Origin: Ceratodon purpureus
Lineage: Eukaryota > Streptophyta > Bryopsida > Pseudoditrichales > Ditrichaceae
Direction: 5' to 3'
Length of the DNA: 64,000 nt
NCBI GenBank assembly: GCA_014871385.1
Contig: CM026423.1
Span: 13,972,858-14,036,857, forward strand
Shown here: piece after piece, positions 38,788 to 51,600 of the stretch
Layout: every line of letters begins with the position of its first letter
How positions within the stretch are numbered: position 1 is the first letter of the stretch
Notes under the pieces: model-generated
What the model saw: the letters and a program-made list of their open reading frames with translations, nothing else
Database searches by the model: none
What the model was told of the DNA's origin: nothing
Position numbers and translations under genes: made by a program

Positions 38788-39093
38788 TCACTGTCTGGCA
38801 TATCCCAGAGTCTGTCTACACTTTGTCTCTTGTAGTCGACGTTTGGCCTCTTCATTGAGTTCTCGGAGTATGTGAACAGTGCCGACGTCTATATTTACAC
38901 TGTAGACCTTGATATTTAATCCGCTCACTGACGAGATCGACCTATCAGATCGTAGTGGGCACTCTTTTAGCTCAGTGAACGGCGGCGCACGATGCCAGAA
39001 CTCAATCCCTAGAGGAACACGACTCATCAGAAGCACACTCAAATAGCACTCCAACATTCTAGATGCATATCGACCAACACCCGTGGGACACAT
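38788..39093 (-). CDS. Hypothetical 101-residue ORF in CACTA, between divergent genes
   Basis: An open frame from MCPTGVGRYASRMLE to KCRQTLGYARQ with protein-like composition and a helical, charged C-terminus. No family is recognised. A GTGAGA donor-like site at its end could splice toward 38,713, but the joined frame stops quickly. It may be a leader exon. Confidence 0.3.
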   Translation of the reverse strand: MCPTGVGRYASRMLECYLSVLLMSRVPLGIEFWHRAPPFTELKECPLRSDRSISSVSGLNIKVYSVNIDVGTVHILRELNEEAKRRLQETKCRQTLGYARQ

Positions 39094-39222
39094 CGTTCTA
39101 CCAGTTTAGAATCGTGCACGCTTTTGCAGAGCAGTGGCAAGTAATGGTTAGCTTTTCGTTGGGTCTAATTTATCGATGATTCTAAGTTAGACCACAATCC
39201 AATCGCCGTCTTCAGAACCCTA
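39094..39222. promoter_or_regulatory. Divergent promoter region within CACTA
   Basis: A short gap between minus-strand genes and the plus-strand TNPA-like gene starting at 39223. It must hold the plus-strand core promoter or leader and perhaps the minus-strand one. No clear TATA box was identified. Confidence 0.35.
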
Positions 39223-42200
39223 ATGGCGAGCTCGAGGGCTTGGCATACCGGAGACTACAATGTCGATGATGCTCCCCCGTCTCCATGCTCATCGCAAGGC
39301 AGCTGCTCCCCGTCACAGTCCAATTTCCAGTATTCGTTGAAGAGTGCTTTCGACTGTGAGGGTGTCGACATGGCATTTCCCGCAAGGATTTCTCACGCGC
39401 CAGTAGTTGACGGCCACTTAGAAGACCCGAGATCACATGAGCTGGTAAGTGCCCTCGCCATGACCTCAATTTGACTGCAATGGAGGACTGTCCACAATAA
39501 TAACAATTATTGACATTGTTTCAAATTAGGTTACATGTTGTAATTCCTCAGTTAGGGTTTAGTGTCTTCTGTTACGGATTTTAGCAGTAGACCACGCAGT
39601 TACAATAGACAATCTTAGAGTATACTCCAGAACTCCGCCATTTTTGTTCACTGTGTGAACCTTCCTCACCATAGAGTACAACGCAATGACATTATTTTCA
39701 TGTCGTTTCTCTCCACGGAATCGACGTTTGCAGATTCATAACATAGCCCCTACACCCTAATCCAATGTCATGTGCAGAGTGTTCGATCCTCCCAGATGCC
39801 ATCTCCTCCGAACAATTACTTTCAGCAGGGGAGGGCCTCCAGTTCGTTGCACAGCATCCCATATTCAAGGGGTGGACAGATATACCCAGACGAATTTGGC
39901 AGTGTTCCAGCTGAAGGACCATGGACCATAGAACAACATCCCTCGGATATTCCGTTGGCCCCTAACACACGACCTTCGACCAACGTAGTACCGACGCCAT
40001 CTCCGGCAACGAGACGTCCACCACAACCAGTAGCCGCGCGGGAGATGTCAGCTCCAGAGTGGAGAACTATGAGTGCACCAGGTCCCGAAGCAATTCGTGT
40101 CGAGCAGAACAGAAAGAGATCCGTATCCAGGGAGTTTCAGAAACCATACCTTAAAGAAATGGCAGCAGCTCACGCACAAAATCGGGAGCCGATTATCGAA
40201 ATACCAGTCTGCGATTCAGGTACTGTGCTTGGATTAAAAAGCCCTTGGCATCGGTATGCTCGCCTTTGTGCCCGTCAAACTCTGAATTTCAGAATTAGAT
40301 CATATTACGCAAAACATCAATACTGGATGTCTCAAGTAGAATGCATAGCTGAGAAGTTGTCGAAGAAATTTACATACAGCCAGCCTTTAGACATTAAATA
40401 TTTATCAAAATTCTTGAAGAATTCAATGAAAAACGATAGAAAATGTTGGAAAAAATACTTCATTAAATCCGGGGGTCAGAAGCACCACCGCTGTCCGGAT
40501 GAGGCCTTCACGGAGTGGAGGAAATACTGGGTGTCTGCAGCGGGGCGAGAGGAGTCGGCACACATGACCGAGCTGCGGAAAGGCAAGCAGAAATCGCAGC
40601 GTACAGACTCTCCCACGCTAACATCCGGAGAGGGTTCACTGGGCCATCTAAGACCTCAGGTACGTTACATTCTGGTGTTCATTTGGCATTGTAGCATTGT
40701 ACTCTCCGTAGCATGTGCTGACGACACGAATATGGTAATGCGTGGTCGTTGAGGATGGTGACATTCTTTTCTAATTGCATCCTCTGGCAGCGTACGCATG
40801 CTGGACCAAATCAAGACGCATCTGCTAGGCATCCAATTCCTTCAACGTTTGTGAGCGATTCTACCGCTAGCCTGAGCACTGACTTTCAGTATAGCACCCC
40901 GACCACGGGCTACAACCACGTGACGACTTGTGTGTCTACACAAGGACCTCGAAACGAAGAGCAGACCCCTAGCTTCCCCCAAGTAAGTTTGGTCTCATTC
41001 CGTATTCACGTTTGCTCATACCGGATGAGCACAAGCCCGTGGTCAAGCATTGAGTATTTTCCAGACTTGGTCAGCACTGGTATACCCGGAATTGTGTATA
41101 TCAATTCAATTATCTTTTTACTCTCTAACGACGGCATGGTTGTGATTATGTTCCAGCGTCCGTCTACTCCACCATATCTAATCCGTGACAATACAAGGAT
41201 CAATGTGTTAGAGAACACTGTACAGAGGATGGCACATGACCTTAGTAGCAGCAAGGAGCACATCCGAGAAGTCAAGGAACTCCTCCTACGTTTGATTAAC
41301 CCGACTTCCCATCCGACTCTCCCAAGTCCCGGCATCATCGAAGCTCCAATCCGGGACTCTCATGAATACACGCCAGAAAAGGGTATGGGTTCTGTACATG
41401 CTTCCGTGACGACGCATCGAATAGATATCACACCGCCACCTCGCACGACAACAAATCTGCTGTCCGATCGGGATACAACACCGCATCCATTATCAACTCC
41501 CGTGGCACCTACACTTGTCAGACAGCAGCATGCGTCACCAATCGATGGGGGAGGACATTCATGTCCCAGCGGAGACACTGTTCCAGTTACCCCCAACACT
41601 CTTCTCCAGAATTTCAGAAACAGCATGCCGATAGGTGCCGCAATCTCAACAGAAGTATCCGCCTCCATCGGAACCGACTCTATTGAAATGTCACCCCGGC
41701 CCCCCTTCGATAGATCACCAAGGTCAGGTACGCAAGCCCTGCCTAACCCCGTTTGTGCAGAGAGAATCCCTTCTCCTCCGCAGAGCATCCCAGACTCGAC
41801 GCAAGACGGTGTCACGACCAGGGGGATGACAGTAGTGGGAACTGAAGACATCATTCCAAGGGAGCCACGACAGAAATTTCCTTTGACTCTTACACCGCGA
41901 ATCACGAAGGGACCAGTTGCGGCAAACACTTTATGTTTTATCCTACATCCGGATCACGGTGGGCAGATTGTCGCAGAAGGACGTACCGGTGGATCATGGA
42001 AATCGCAGTCCCAAAAGTATGGTAACTTGTGCAGGGAAGGAGAACAAATGGTCCAAGTACACAAGGTTCTGATACCGAATGTTCCTCTGATCTTTGTTGA
42101 AGATCGCCAGCCGTTTAAGGTTCTTGATCAAGCAATTGTGAAACCATCGGGCAGCAGTGTGTACGTTAAATGGATTTCGAATTTACTTTACAGGAAAACG

Positions 42201-42266
42201 AAGAGCTTCCTCTCGAATGGGCTAGGTGCAGTATCACATGGTGATACCGCAGGAGACCGCTCTTGA
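39223..42266 (+). CDS. TNPA/TNP1-like CACTA protein (Ptta/En/Spm transposase_24-like)
   Basis: Four exons (39223-39444, 39778-40659, 40791-40982, 41157-42266), all GT-AG and phase 0, encode 801 residues. The N-terminal third is Ser/Pro-rich. Exon 2 ends in a basic helical region like the plant Ptta/En/Spm domain (DEAFTEWRKYWVSAAGR, then a Lys/Arg run). Exon 4 begins with a coiled coil (NVLENTVQRMAHDLSSSKEH), continues Pro/Thr-rich, and ends in a compact domain (GGQIVAEGRTGG, VHKVLIPNVPLIFVEDRQP, VKWISNLLYRK) that resembles the C-terminal domain of TNPA-like proteins (DUF8039-like, from memory). In En/Spm this product binds subterminal repeats and assists the transposase. It is transcribed divergently from the transposase. 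Confidence 0.82.
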
Positions 42267-42606
42267 TAGGTAGTTCTTTACTCCGTAATGCATCAGTTCT
42301 CCCTGTTATCTCAAGCAAACTCCATTTCAGTGGCACCCTATGAACTTGTAACATTTTGTCAATTTCAGTGTATTTTTCCTCTTCATCACGCTTCGCATGT
42401 GTATGTGCTCGTCGACATTTTATTGTTGGAACATCATTGTCTCTTCGTCTTGCACTCTATGGTAGTGTAATCGTACAAGAAGAAGAAACAAAACGTCGGA
42501 TCTCCTCATACCATTCCGACATGCACACCTCAATATCACTGTACACCGAACAGCTATCCAATTGCTTCCGATCGGTAGACCCTCATGCCGGTTATCAATA
42601 CCTCCA

Positions 42607-42890
42607 GGGTATCGAATCACCGCGCATTTGATTCTCACCAGTTTCCGGGTATCTTGTCCCATATATCAACGGAAGAACTGAATTTGATCCCTTTCGGGTA
42701 TATGAGATTCCCTAACCGACCCTAAAGCGGATATGTCCAAATTTGAAATCAGGGTATGAGCAGTAATACCCGCATTCGAGGAGAACCCCTCATACCCGAA
42801 TGTCCAATAAAATGCACACGGATATGAATTACATGTGCCGGTTCCTTGGCGGAGGGTATCAACAGCTTGTTAGATCTTTCAGTCGGGTAT
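42607..42890. repeat. Subterminal cluster of GGGTAT motifs
   Basis: Eight copies of GGGTAT or its complement ATACCC in 284 bases: plus-strand at 42607, 42647, 42696, 42752, 42854 and 42885, minus-strand at 42766 and 42792. Several extend to CGGGTATGAG. Chance would give well under one. The position, just inside the right end, fits binding sites for the TNPA-like protein. Confidence 0.75.
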
Positions 42891-43216
42891 GAGTGTGGTA
42901 ATCCCATTCTGAAAATCACCCGAACAGGAAATGCCATCCCTCGCTGAGTTACCCTCGTCATCCGCCCATCCCGAACAGAATTTTTTTCACGCCGGACCCC
43001 ACCATCAGATTACCCCGCAGCCAAGTTTCGGTAAAGCCAGCGTGACCCACGTGATTCGTAACTTGCAGTCGAAAAATCTGTGGGACCCCTGCGTCAGGAA
43101 GCAAGCTTTTCCCATTGTCGAGAATAGTACATCTGTATGCCCAATTACACCGGAAGGAAAAAATGAACACCGGAGCGGAAAGGCCTGATTTGGACCTGTT
43201 TCTGGTGCCTTTCTCG

Positions 43217-43244
43217 GTGTAACAGACTGCCTTTCCCACTAGTG
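43217..43244 (-). repeat. Right terminal inverted repeat of the CACTA element
   Basis: The complement of the left end over its outer 16 bases. The last base of the element is 43244, followed by ATT. CCGGTGTTCAT- and TTACACCG-type motifs repeat within the last 100 bases, as at the left end. Confidence 0.93.
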
Positions 43245-45603
43245 ATTATATTTATAGTTTTTTTTCCTTCAAGATTTCAAGTTAAACCAATACAAAAAGC
43301 TGAACATTTACTTTTAGCACTTTTTATTTTTATTTTTAAAATTTTAAATATATACGGACTTTTAAAGTAATGGTGGCAAAACCCGCTCCGGTCCAAAACC
43401 CGCCCACTAGGCTTCTTCAGGGCTAGGTCACACAAACTCATTTAGCGTGTTTTCTGAAAGTGTGTAAAAGTGCTCTAATTCCATCTGTGCTTGCAAAACT
43501 TGAGTGCTTCCGATTGGTGCAAAAACGTTCTAATTTCAGAATTCAACTAATCATGTTAACCAAGACTCTATGTTTGGTTAGTGGCCCCCCTAGGTCTGAA
43601 CACTTAAAAATTTGTAGGAAATTATAGACTTACTCAAAAAATGTTTTTTATTTTGGGGTGGCTTTGCACTAGCTTTGCAGTCCATCAAAAAATTATAAAC
43701 TTTTTCCACCACTGTTGCAAAGTGACCAAACCTGAAATTTGGATGGTTTCAGGGACCGTTACTTTAAATATTGCCTTTGTCATTAAGTGAAAAGCAAACC
43801 CCACTTGGTACATACACATTTTTTCAAGGTTGTTTTTTCATGTACTTGTTTGTACTATGAACAACCTCTTAAAAGAACAAACAAAAATTGTTGAATGTGT
43901 AAGAAAAAAAAAATTAGAATCGTTTGACGGTGGCTTCACAATCTAGTCATTGAATGAAAAACATGTTGAAGACATTTTTGGGTTATGATTTTGCAAAATC
44001 ATTTACATCCAAGGTCCAAATTCTTTTGACCAAGACCACATTGGCATGATCTTTAAAATCATATGATTAAGTTTTTAAAATACTAAATTTTTGTAAAAAT
44101 TAGAAGAATTGGTGAAATAACAACGATTTGCTACTATGTCTTCCAAACTACAGCCGGTCCTTAAGGGGCCATGTCGGTTGCAAAGGTTGCTCGAAGCTTT
44201 GAAGGGTGAAGTGTGTGTGAACTGACAGTGTATCCATTCTTCACTCAATACGTTGTGCCTACAAAGTACTCTCTGCGAAGGGGGTAGACGATATGAATGT
44301 TTTGCACGAAATATCTGCAGTCACATTATGGTTGCACAAAATCCAGATATTTTCAACCCGGAGGATGCATACACTCCTCCAGAGCGCATGAAGAGAGAGA
44401 CCAGATGTTTAACTTCATTCATGCCTGCCATCAAAAGACCAGAGTTCTTGTTGCTGTCATCCAGGACAATTGATAAAGGAATGGGTATATATCCATTGTA
44501 TTCTACTTTCTACTATACTGTTCAAAACTTTCTGCAGTTCTCCCTGAATAAACTCATATTCTTTCTAAACTAAAATCCAGCATATATATCTGCACATGTT
44601 GACGTGTGCATTCGACAACTTCAGTGTATGGGCATCATGAATGGACCACTGGACAACCTGATCTCAGGGGTAGGGAAAGGCCAACCTGCATCTGGTATCA
44701 CCTTCTTCCTAGATTGCTTTTTTGGTCAATGCTCTAGCAATTATTTCGAAGGTTGCCAGACTCAAATAAATCCAGCCATACTCTGAATGTCTGATCCACT
44801 GTAACAGGGGAGGACTTTGAGAGTCTGGTGGCCATGTGCATCATAAACCCGGAAGATGTATGTACTGCCGGATGATACTTTTGTGGCAAATTCCACTGCA
44901 TTATTGGCTTGGGTTGTCTTTATCTGAAGGGAAGGGGTTCATCACACTCTGGGCTTGACTTGTTCTTCCAAAACAGAATGCAAAATGTTGCCACAGTATA
45001 TCCCCTCGTAACTTATAGCAGTTACTCTTCTACTGCACACAGTCCTTACTTTAGTAGCTTGTTCTATGCTCTACCCATACCAGCTATATTTAATTATTTG
45101 GGAATTACTTCTTGGGACTGTATCCGAATGAGTTAGGGTAGATCCTGGAACACCCCAAACAGTGAAGCTCATATTCAGATGGAGGATGTTAGAAAGGTAC
45201 TCATGGACTAATTTACGGCAATGGTGCTGGAGACACATGGCAAAAATGTCCATGGAATATTTTGCAGCATCTTTACCTACTTTCATCTGGTGCAGTGCAT
45301 GCTGAAGAGCGTTTACTGCCAACGTAACACAAGTGTGCAAATCGTTAGTGCATGATGTAGGAAGAACTCCAATCCTATTGAGAACCAGCAAGACGAGAAT
45401 GAGTTAAAATAATGTCTTAACATTTGCCTTTTTTGTAGTCTAATCAGAGATCACTCTAGACAAGTGCAAGGACAACAGTGTGGAGTACACATGGGATCTT
45501 GGAATCCGGCTTGGAACATGTACGTTAGAAGACGTGAGCAAAGGGTGCTAATACCTTCATAGGATCACAAAGACTCAGGCCAAGTCCTAGGTACACTAAG
45601 TGA
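43245..45603. other. Intergenic, no gene resolved
   Basis: AT-rich to about 44.1 kb. Coding-like fragments follow: plus 44,253-44,573, where NPDIFNPEDAYTPPERMK is later echoed near 44,845 by NPEDV, and minus 45,071-45,391, a 106-codon frame. None has splice support. They may be decayed gene pieces or 3' UTR of the minus-strand gene that ends at 45604. Confidence 0.35.
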
Positions 45604-48600
45604 TCAAGTCTTGGCATGCACCTCAGCATCAACTAATATATCAGAGTCTGTGAGTACAGGAGTTACTTCTAGTCTAGGAGGATGGTGTTGTTGGGTGTAC
45701 TCCCACAAAACAATAGAAGCACCAACAAACACGTCAAGAGGATGTTGTCCATCTGGATTTGCCACTTCAATCAGCGCATCGAGCATGGGAACAATATCTC
45801 TGGGAATTCCGTATTCCCCTCCAAGAACGAGCACCTGGGCAAGTCCCAATTTAAGTAAGAGATCAATGATTTAATGATACTATCCATCTTGTAGTCTGCT
45901 GTTTGCAAGTTGACGAAGGAGCCTAAAGCATGCCGACCATGATTCCTTACAACAGCTGTTTTTTAATTTGAAAATTGAAATAAAATACAAATTCAAAGAA
46001 CTTGTCCGACTGTTTCGATGCAAAAGTTAAAAACATCTATCAAATCTGGCTGAGCTTAGTGTAACACTCCTAACTGATTGCATGCACATTAACCTCTGGC
46101 TATAACTGGCGGGATGGGCGTACTCATTTGAACCATCTGCAGTAGAGGGTCCTCTATTTGTGTAAAAAAGGACGAGAAGGCAAAAAGAGCAGTTGATCCA
46201 ACTTGACATGAGCCGAAATCATATCCAGGGGCCAGGATTGGGACCTTGTGTTGAAGGCACTCACCGATCTGTTGCAAAACGAGTAACTGCCAACTTGTAC
46301 GCTGCTTGCCCCTCTTCCTAAACCCAAAAGAGTAAAGCCTTCCTTCTTCTTCCAGTTTAGATAGTTCTTTAGGCTTGTATCCAAGACCTCGTATGGAAGT
46401 GGACATGTTGATGTGGACCTGCAGACGTATCAACATCTATGCTATCAGCACTCAGAACACTACAGCAGAATGAGGCTTTTCTTAGTGGTCACTTCTCATT
46501 CGGTGAGTGTAACTGGTCACACAAGACAGAGTTGGAATTTGTTTTATGTGACCAGTTACACTCACCAAGTGAGCAGTGACCACTGAGAAAATACTCATTC
46601 TGCCGTAGTGGAACTCTGAATTCTGATTATGAGATGAATAGAACATTGGAGAGGATAGGATTCAGATATTGTAACCAGAATATGTCTGATCTTACCTATT
46701 GTTATGATGATCTTGGCTTTTGCTTGAATCATCAATGACCAGTCTTGCTGTTTCAAAAGCCTGCACACATACAAACTATCGTATCTTACACTGACTACTG
46801 GAATGTAGGAAATCCTTTCAGCTCGAAATATACGTTCAGACACAAAGGTGTAAGCATGTAAGGATCCTTAAGTACGTGAGAGGAAATATTAATCTTTAAT
46901 ACGCGCTCTAATTTCCTTAAGATCGAACCTACTAATTTTTACACAGAACTCTTAAATCAAAGACTTCAATTTTCCTGATCGGCAGGCTTAGACTATGGCA
47001 AAGCGCATGAAGACTACGAACCTCACATGTACGAGCGAAACTAGCAAATGCAGAGCTGCCGACTTGACCAGTCGCAATCACGATCAATTTTTGCTGAGGG
47101 TCGCGAACCTTCAGCTGATCCCGCTGTCCATGTGTCTGTAACCCCAATGCCTCGAGAAATGAATTGTCTTTGGTCTCATGAGCTGCAATTTCACGTCCAC
47201 AAACAGTTTCAAATATCACAGATAAACATCAATAGGCTGGAAAAAATATGTTCAATACATTTGATGAGCTTGATTGCCCTCAAAACACTTGCAGCGGTCC
47301 ACAATCAGTATCTCAGAGGCCATTATTGGCATTTGGTCAGTATCATGTATTGTAAACGCAGGCTGACTCTTGAGGTCAACTGCATGCACGTTCTTTTGGG
47401 GTTGAAAAGGTAAAAAGAATCCGAAAACAAATGTACAAAATAAGCATTCAAAAATAAAAAAGATGTGAATGCAGCTGCCTCAGATCAATTTATTTAATGC
47501 ATTCCTCGAGCTCGAACACTAGCTAGCTGATTCACAAGCACACCAAGCTGATTGAAGCATGGAAGAAACAGACAAGGGATAGAAATTCACAGTTGGAGTT
47601 ATTGCCGAGCCACTGAAAAGGACCCCTAACTTTGGGATACAACTTCTGCGAGATACTGACAGCATCGCTAGACCAAGTAGCCGAATCGACGGACCCGGAG
47701 GATCTTGTTTTAGTTGAAGTTTCTGAACCAACGAGTGTCTCTGGAGATAGCACCGACTGTAATTGCTCTGCTTCGTCGTGCTTAAGTACAGAGCCACTGC
47801 CGGGCACCTCCTTGCATACATTGGATCTTGACAAAGGAACTTTCGAAGGGCGTTCTGGTCTGATAAACTCTCCTCTTAAATACGTCTCCATCCTAGAACT
47901 CTGCGTAATAGGTGGCACACACGATTAGTGATAAAATGCACCCATCACATACGATGCCGTGATTTTTCTATTAGAAACTGCATTTATCTCGTGACTTAAG
48001 TAGTTGCTTACATTAAGAAAGCGGAATATCCGATGAAGTACTGCAACTGAAACACGGTCGATGAGGACATCGTTTGTCTGCAAAAGTCGAGATAAAATTC
48101 GATCACTGGACAGCATTGTTCCTTCGTGCGGAATATTCCAAATAAATTGAGGAAATCCCAGATCGACAGTCCTTTCCTTCACAATGTAGTCACTGGAAAC
48201 AAACAAATAAACAAACTAGGACGCTAAAGATCTGTTGCTGTGATTTCTTAAAATCGCAGCTCCATGTATCAGGTATGCTAACATAAACAAGAAATTCCGG
48301 TGTCTTTCTCACCTCACTTTGGTAATCTTGCCCTTGCTTACAGAAGACACCTTGAGGAGTTGTTGCAAATACGGGGTCAAAAGTATCCAAATACAGCTCC
48401 ACTGAAGGTTTCAGCCTGGCGAAGAAGTGAACCAAAGACTTTCTGTTTACATATAATATCAAGGATAATTCCTTACAACCCTCTTGAAGTGCACTGAGAA
48501 TTTCGGTCTTGCGCGGGCGTATGATCTTTTGAAAAGTGTAAGCTAAGGGGAAAATGAGTCTACTGACTTCCAAGCAAATATCATAAAACAAAATCGAGTG

Positions 48601-51600
48601 TAACCGTTAAAGTTTTCCCGCCGGGACTAAAGTTTTTTGGCCTCACCTCATGCAGTCGGCGTTAGCCTCCATATATGTTGCAAATGATTGCAAACAAAGC
48701 CTATCTATGCAGCTGTGATCTGTGATTACACACTCAGCAGGGCCAGAAGAAATCCGTTCAAGGCCATTTATCCATCTTTGAAAAATGTGATACACAAGTA
48801 CCTGACATGTGGATACAAAAGTCAGAGACATCATCATCAATTTCTTCTTTCTTAAAACCTCATATTGCTGACAAAATCACAAAGAGGCCTCTAACAAGGA
48901 AAAGTTGACAGTGAAATAGTAAAGTTGTCAACTCAGGTACAAATCAAGTCCTAATCTACCCGGACAGATTTCACTAGAGCAAATTAAACTGTACTCATTT
49001 CTACATTAATGGGGTATCTTAGTATCCGATATGATCTGGAAAGAAACGTCGACCTAACTAATCAGACTGGGAAGAGGACCTCATCAGGTTTACACCCAGA
49101 GGCTTATGGCTGGCTGCTTCCAATTATAATCTATTCCACGCGTTCATGTACCTGTGTATATGCGTCTGAGCTTTGATGGTTGGTCGTCATGTAAGGAAAA
49201 ATTGCAGGAAGCACTTGCCGTAGATGATCCAGCCGCAAATCTGCCGAAGAGGTGTACAGCACCACATTGACAGCAATAGTAATATAAGTTGAAAGAGCCT
49301 GAAAGCCACCGCAATAACCTCATGAGAACTAGGAAGCGGTCGACGCTGTGTCAATTTATGCTCAAGCACACTGTCGTTTGAAATAGCCTCCTGGATAGTC
49401 AGGGGGCACCAGATACTCCACCTTAGAATAGCAAGAAGTACACAACATTACTTCGCTACTACACCGGTACTAAATGAACACTAATTCATTAGTTTAAAAA
49501 TAAAACAAGGTGAAAATTACGAATAAAATAGCCTCGCTGAATTTCATTCATTGAAAAATTATATAATGCTCACCTGAGCTCTCATATTGTGGTCGTGGAG
49601 AACAGGTACAAGGTGTTTTTTGACCTGAAATAGCAGATTAGCTTTAGAAGTCAGAAATTATGATCAAATGCGTATTCCTGTTTTTGTCCACGATGGATCT
49701 AAACCTGTGAACAGATTTTATGACTGTCACTGTATTTATAAAGGTGTCAAAGACGTTAGAACCATGCTAACTGGATCACTTGAAGCTACCGCAAGCAGAT
49801 GATAAAATCTATATCTTACATGGGAAGGAAACTGAAGGAACACTCGAATTGCAAACGCCTCAATGTAGTGACGAACAGATGGCAGTTTGTTGCTCTGAAA
49901 AAGCACATTAAGACAACAGAATAACACCCTTAAAGTCCACCTGTCGCTGGAAGAGCGACGATTTTTCACATTTGAAGTCTTGGGAATGGTTTTTCTACAT
50001 TGCCATTATTTGTAGATGAGCGTCACAAGAAACGGAGCGTCTACTGTAACGATAGAGCGAAGAGCCATTTATAAAATATAAATAGGTTCCACTAGAAATG
50101 GAAAGTATCCTTATATATGATGCTATTTAACAGAAATTTCGAGGCAAAATGACGCTTTTAATGAGAGAGCATATCAAAACAATGTTATCTCAAAGCGTCA
50201 TTTGACGAGATGCTTATATTAGAGTTCAAGCTAAAATCAATCTTTTGCATAAACAAATGTAGAGACACACCTCAATCGCAACCTTCAGGAGAGAAGTCAC
50301 TTGGTCGATTTCTTTTCCGCTTACATATTGAGAAAGCACGCACAGTATTTGCCAAGCTCGCAACTTCTGCCTCTCGGTTTCCTGTGAAATGGCAATTGAG
50401 TGTTTAAGCACAAAATATTAATCGCCCATTAATCTTCTACACAACGTCATCATAGTTGTGCAATTGTTGCATGCAATAACTCTAATGCTGTGCAATTTTG
50501 ACTTATAATCATTTTCTGAAAGTTTGCGACTCCTAACCCTTACCGAGCTTCTACTTGTGTTATGCTGCTTCGACAGCTCTGAGTCCTCCACCTACGACCA
50601 AAAAAATACACTGGTATGAACACGGAGCTGGTTATATTAAAAATTTGAATTGCACTTATTTGTAAAAATTGTATTCCGGTTACCATAATTGTCTAAAAAT
50701 GGCTAGACAGGATAACCATCAAGAACTTCCATGTAACGGACGAAGCAAAAGGGTATAGGGTACTCAATCTCTTACCACATGTGTCAGCAAATCTAGAAGA
50801 AGCTTGCGACCACATACAGCTCCATATTCAGATTCCAATGTCTTATTATCCTGAGTTTTCTTAGCAGTCTCAACTACTTGAGCAATGAGGTGGAGCATGA
50901 CTGCAATGGTGACATGTGCATACACCTCCAAGCTTAAACACGCCTGCAAGTCCTCAAATAAGACGTGAGAATTAAGTTGACACGGTAGTGGGTTATGTAA
51001 AAGAACAGAGCTGTTACACAGGATCCGCTGAGAAAATTGACGAGTTGGTAGTTGCTGTCCCGTTCTACCATTGGTCAAATTGTGGTCACGTTCAATTCCG
51101 ATTATTGGGAGAGTAGTAAGCACCTTCGATACCTCAATACCGTAGCCTCGCCGAAGCAATATATCTTCAATAGCTTCGTCTTGATTTTTTCTTGCATCTC
51201 CATCCAGATCTTTGTAAGCCACCTCTGTACCATGATCCGATCGATATTACCTCAGTTTACTACAAGTATCCAAAGGAAAAACTTACATTACCAGGGCGCT
51301 CTCATTAGATTAGGAGAAAGATCCAGATATATACCTTCTCCAAAAAGAATTAGAATCTTTAACTGATCACTGTAACAGGCCAGTGTGGTTGGGAATTGAA
51401 GCCAAAGGCCACTCATGTGGATTGCCGTCAAACGCATAGCCCGTGGAGTACTATCTCCTTTTGTTATTAACCTACAGATGAGCTGCAGTCCAGCATGGCA
51501 TGGAAACAGCAAGGTTTCAGTTGCGCTCGGCTACTTTTTTATTTTTATTTTTTTGGGACAATTTTCAGAGAGTACAAGTAATAGCGTTCTGTCTGACAAC

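Larger units (their letters stand above)
28192..43244. mobile_element. Complete CACTA (En/Spm) DNA transposon, 15,053 bp
   Basis: The left end begins CACTAGTGGGAAAGGC and the right end is its exact complement, GCCTTTCCCACTAGTG, finishing at 43244. Inward similarity continues with TTACACCG in both ends. The 3-bp target duplication is ATT (28189-28191 and 43245-43247). Inside are a TNP2-type transposase (32511-37161, minus), a TNPA/TNP1-like gene (39223-42266, plus) and two or three further minus-strand genes. The transposase, TNPA-like gene and both accessory genes are open across all modelled exons. With identical 16-bp termini and an exact target duplication, the insertion is probably young and may be autonomous. 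CACTA elements move by cut-and-paste; the TNP2 product cuts and the TNPA-like product binds subterminal repeats. Confidence 0.95.

Noticed and set aside
28192..43244. Possibility that the large insertion is an LTR retrotransposon
   Set aside because: No direct terminal repeats, gag-pol or reverse-transcriptase motifs were seen; the CACTA ends, 3-bp target duplication and TNP2 protein settle the class.
45071..45391. 106-codon minus-strand frame downstream of the methyltransferase stop
   Set aside because: Its composition is plausible, but the preceding exon ends with a stop at 45604 at the expected end of the family, and no splice link was found. Kept only as part of the intergenic note.
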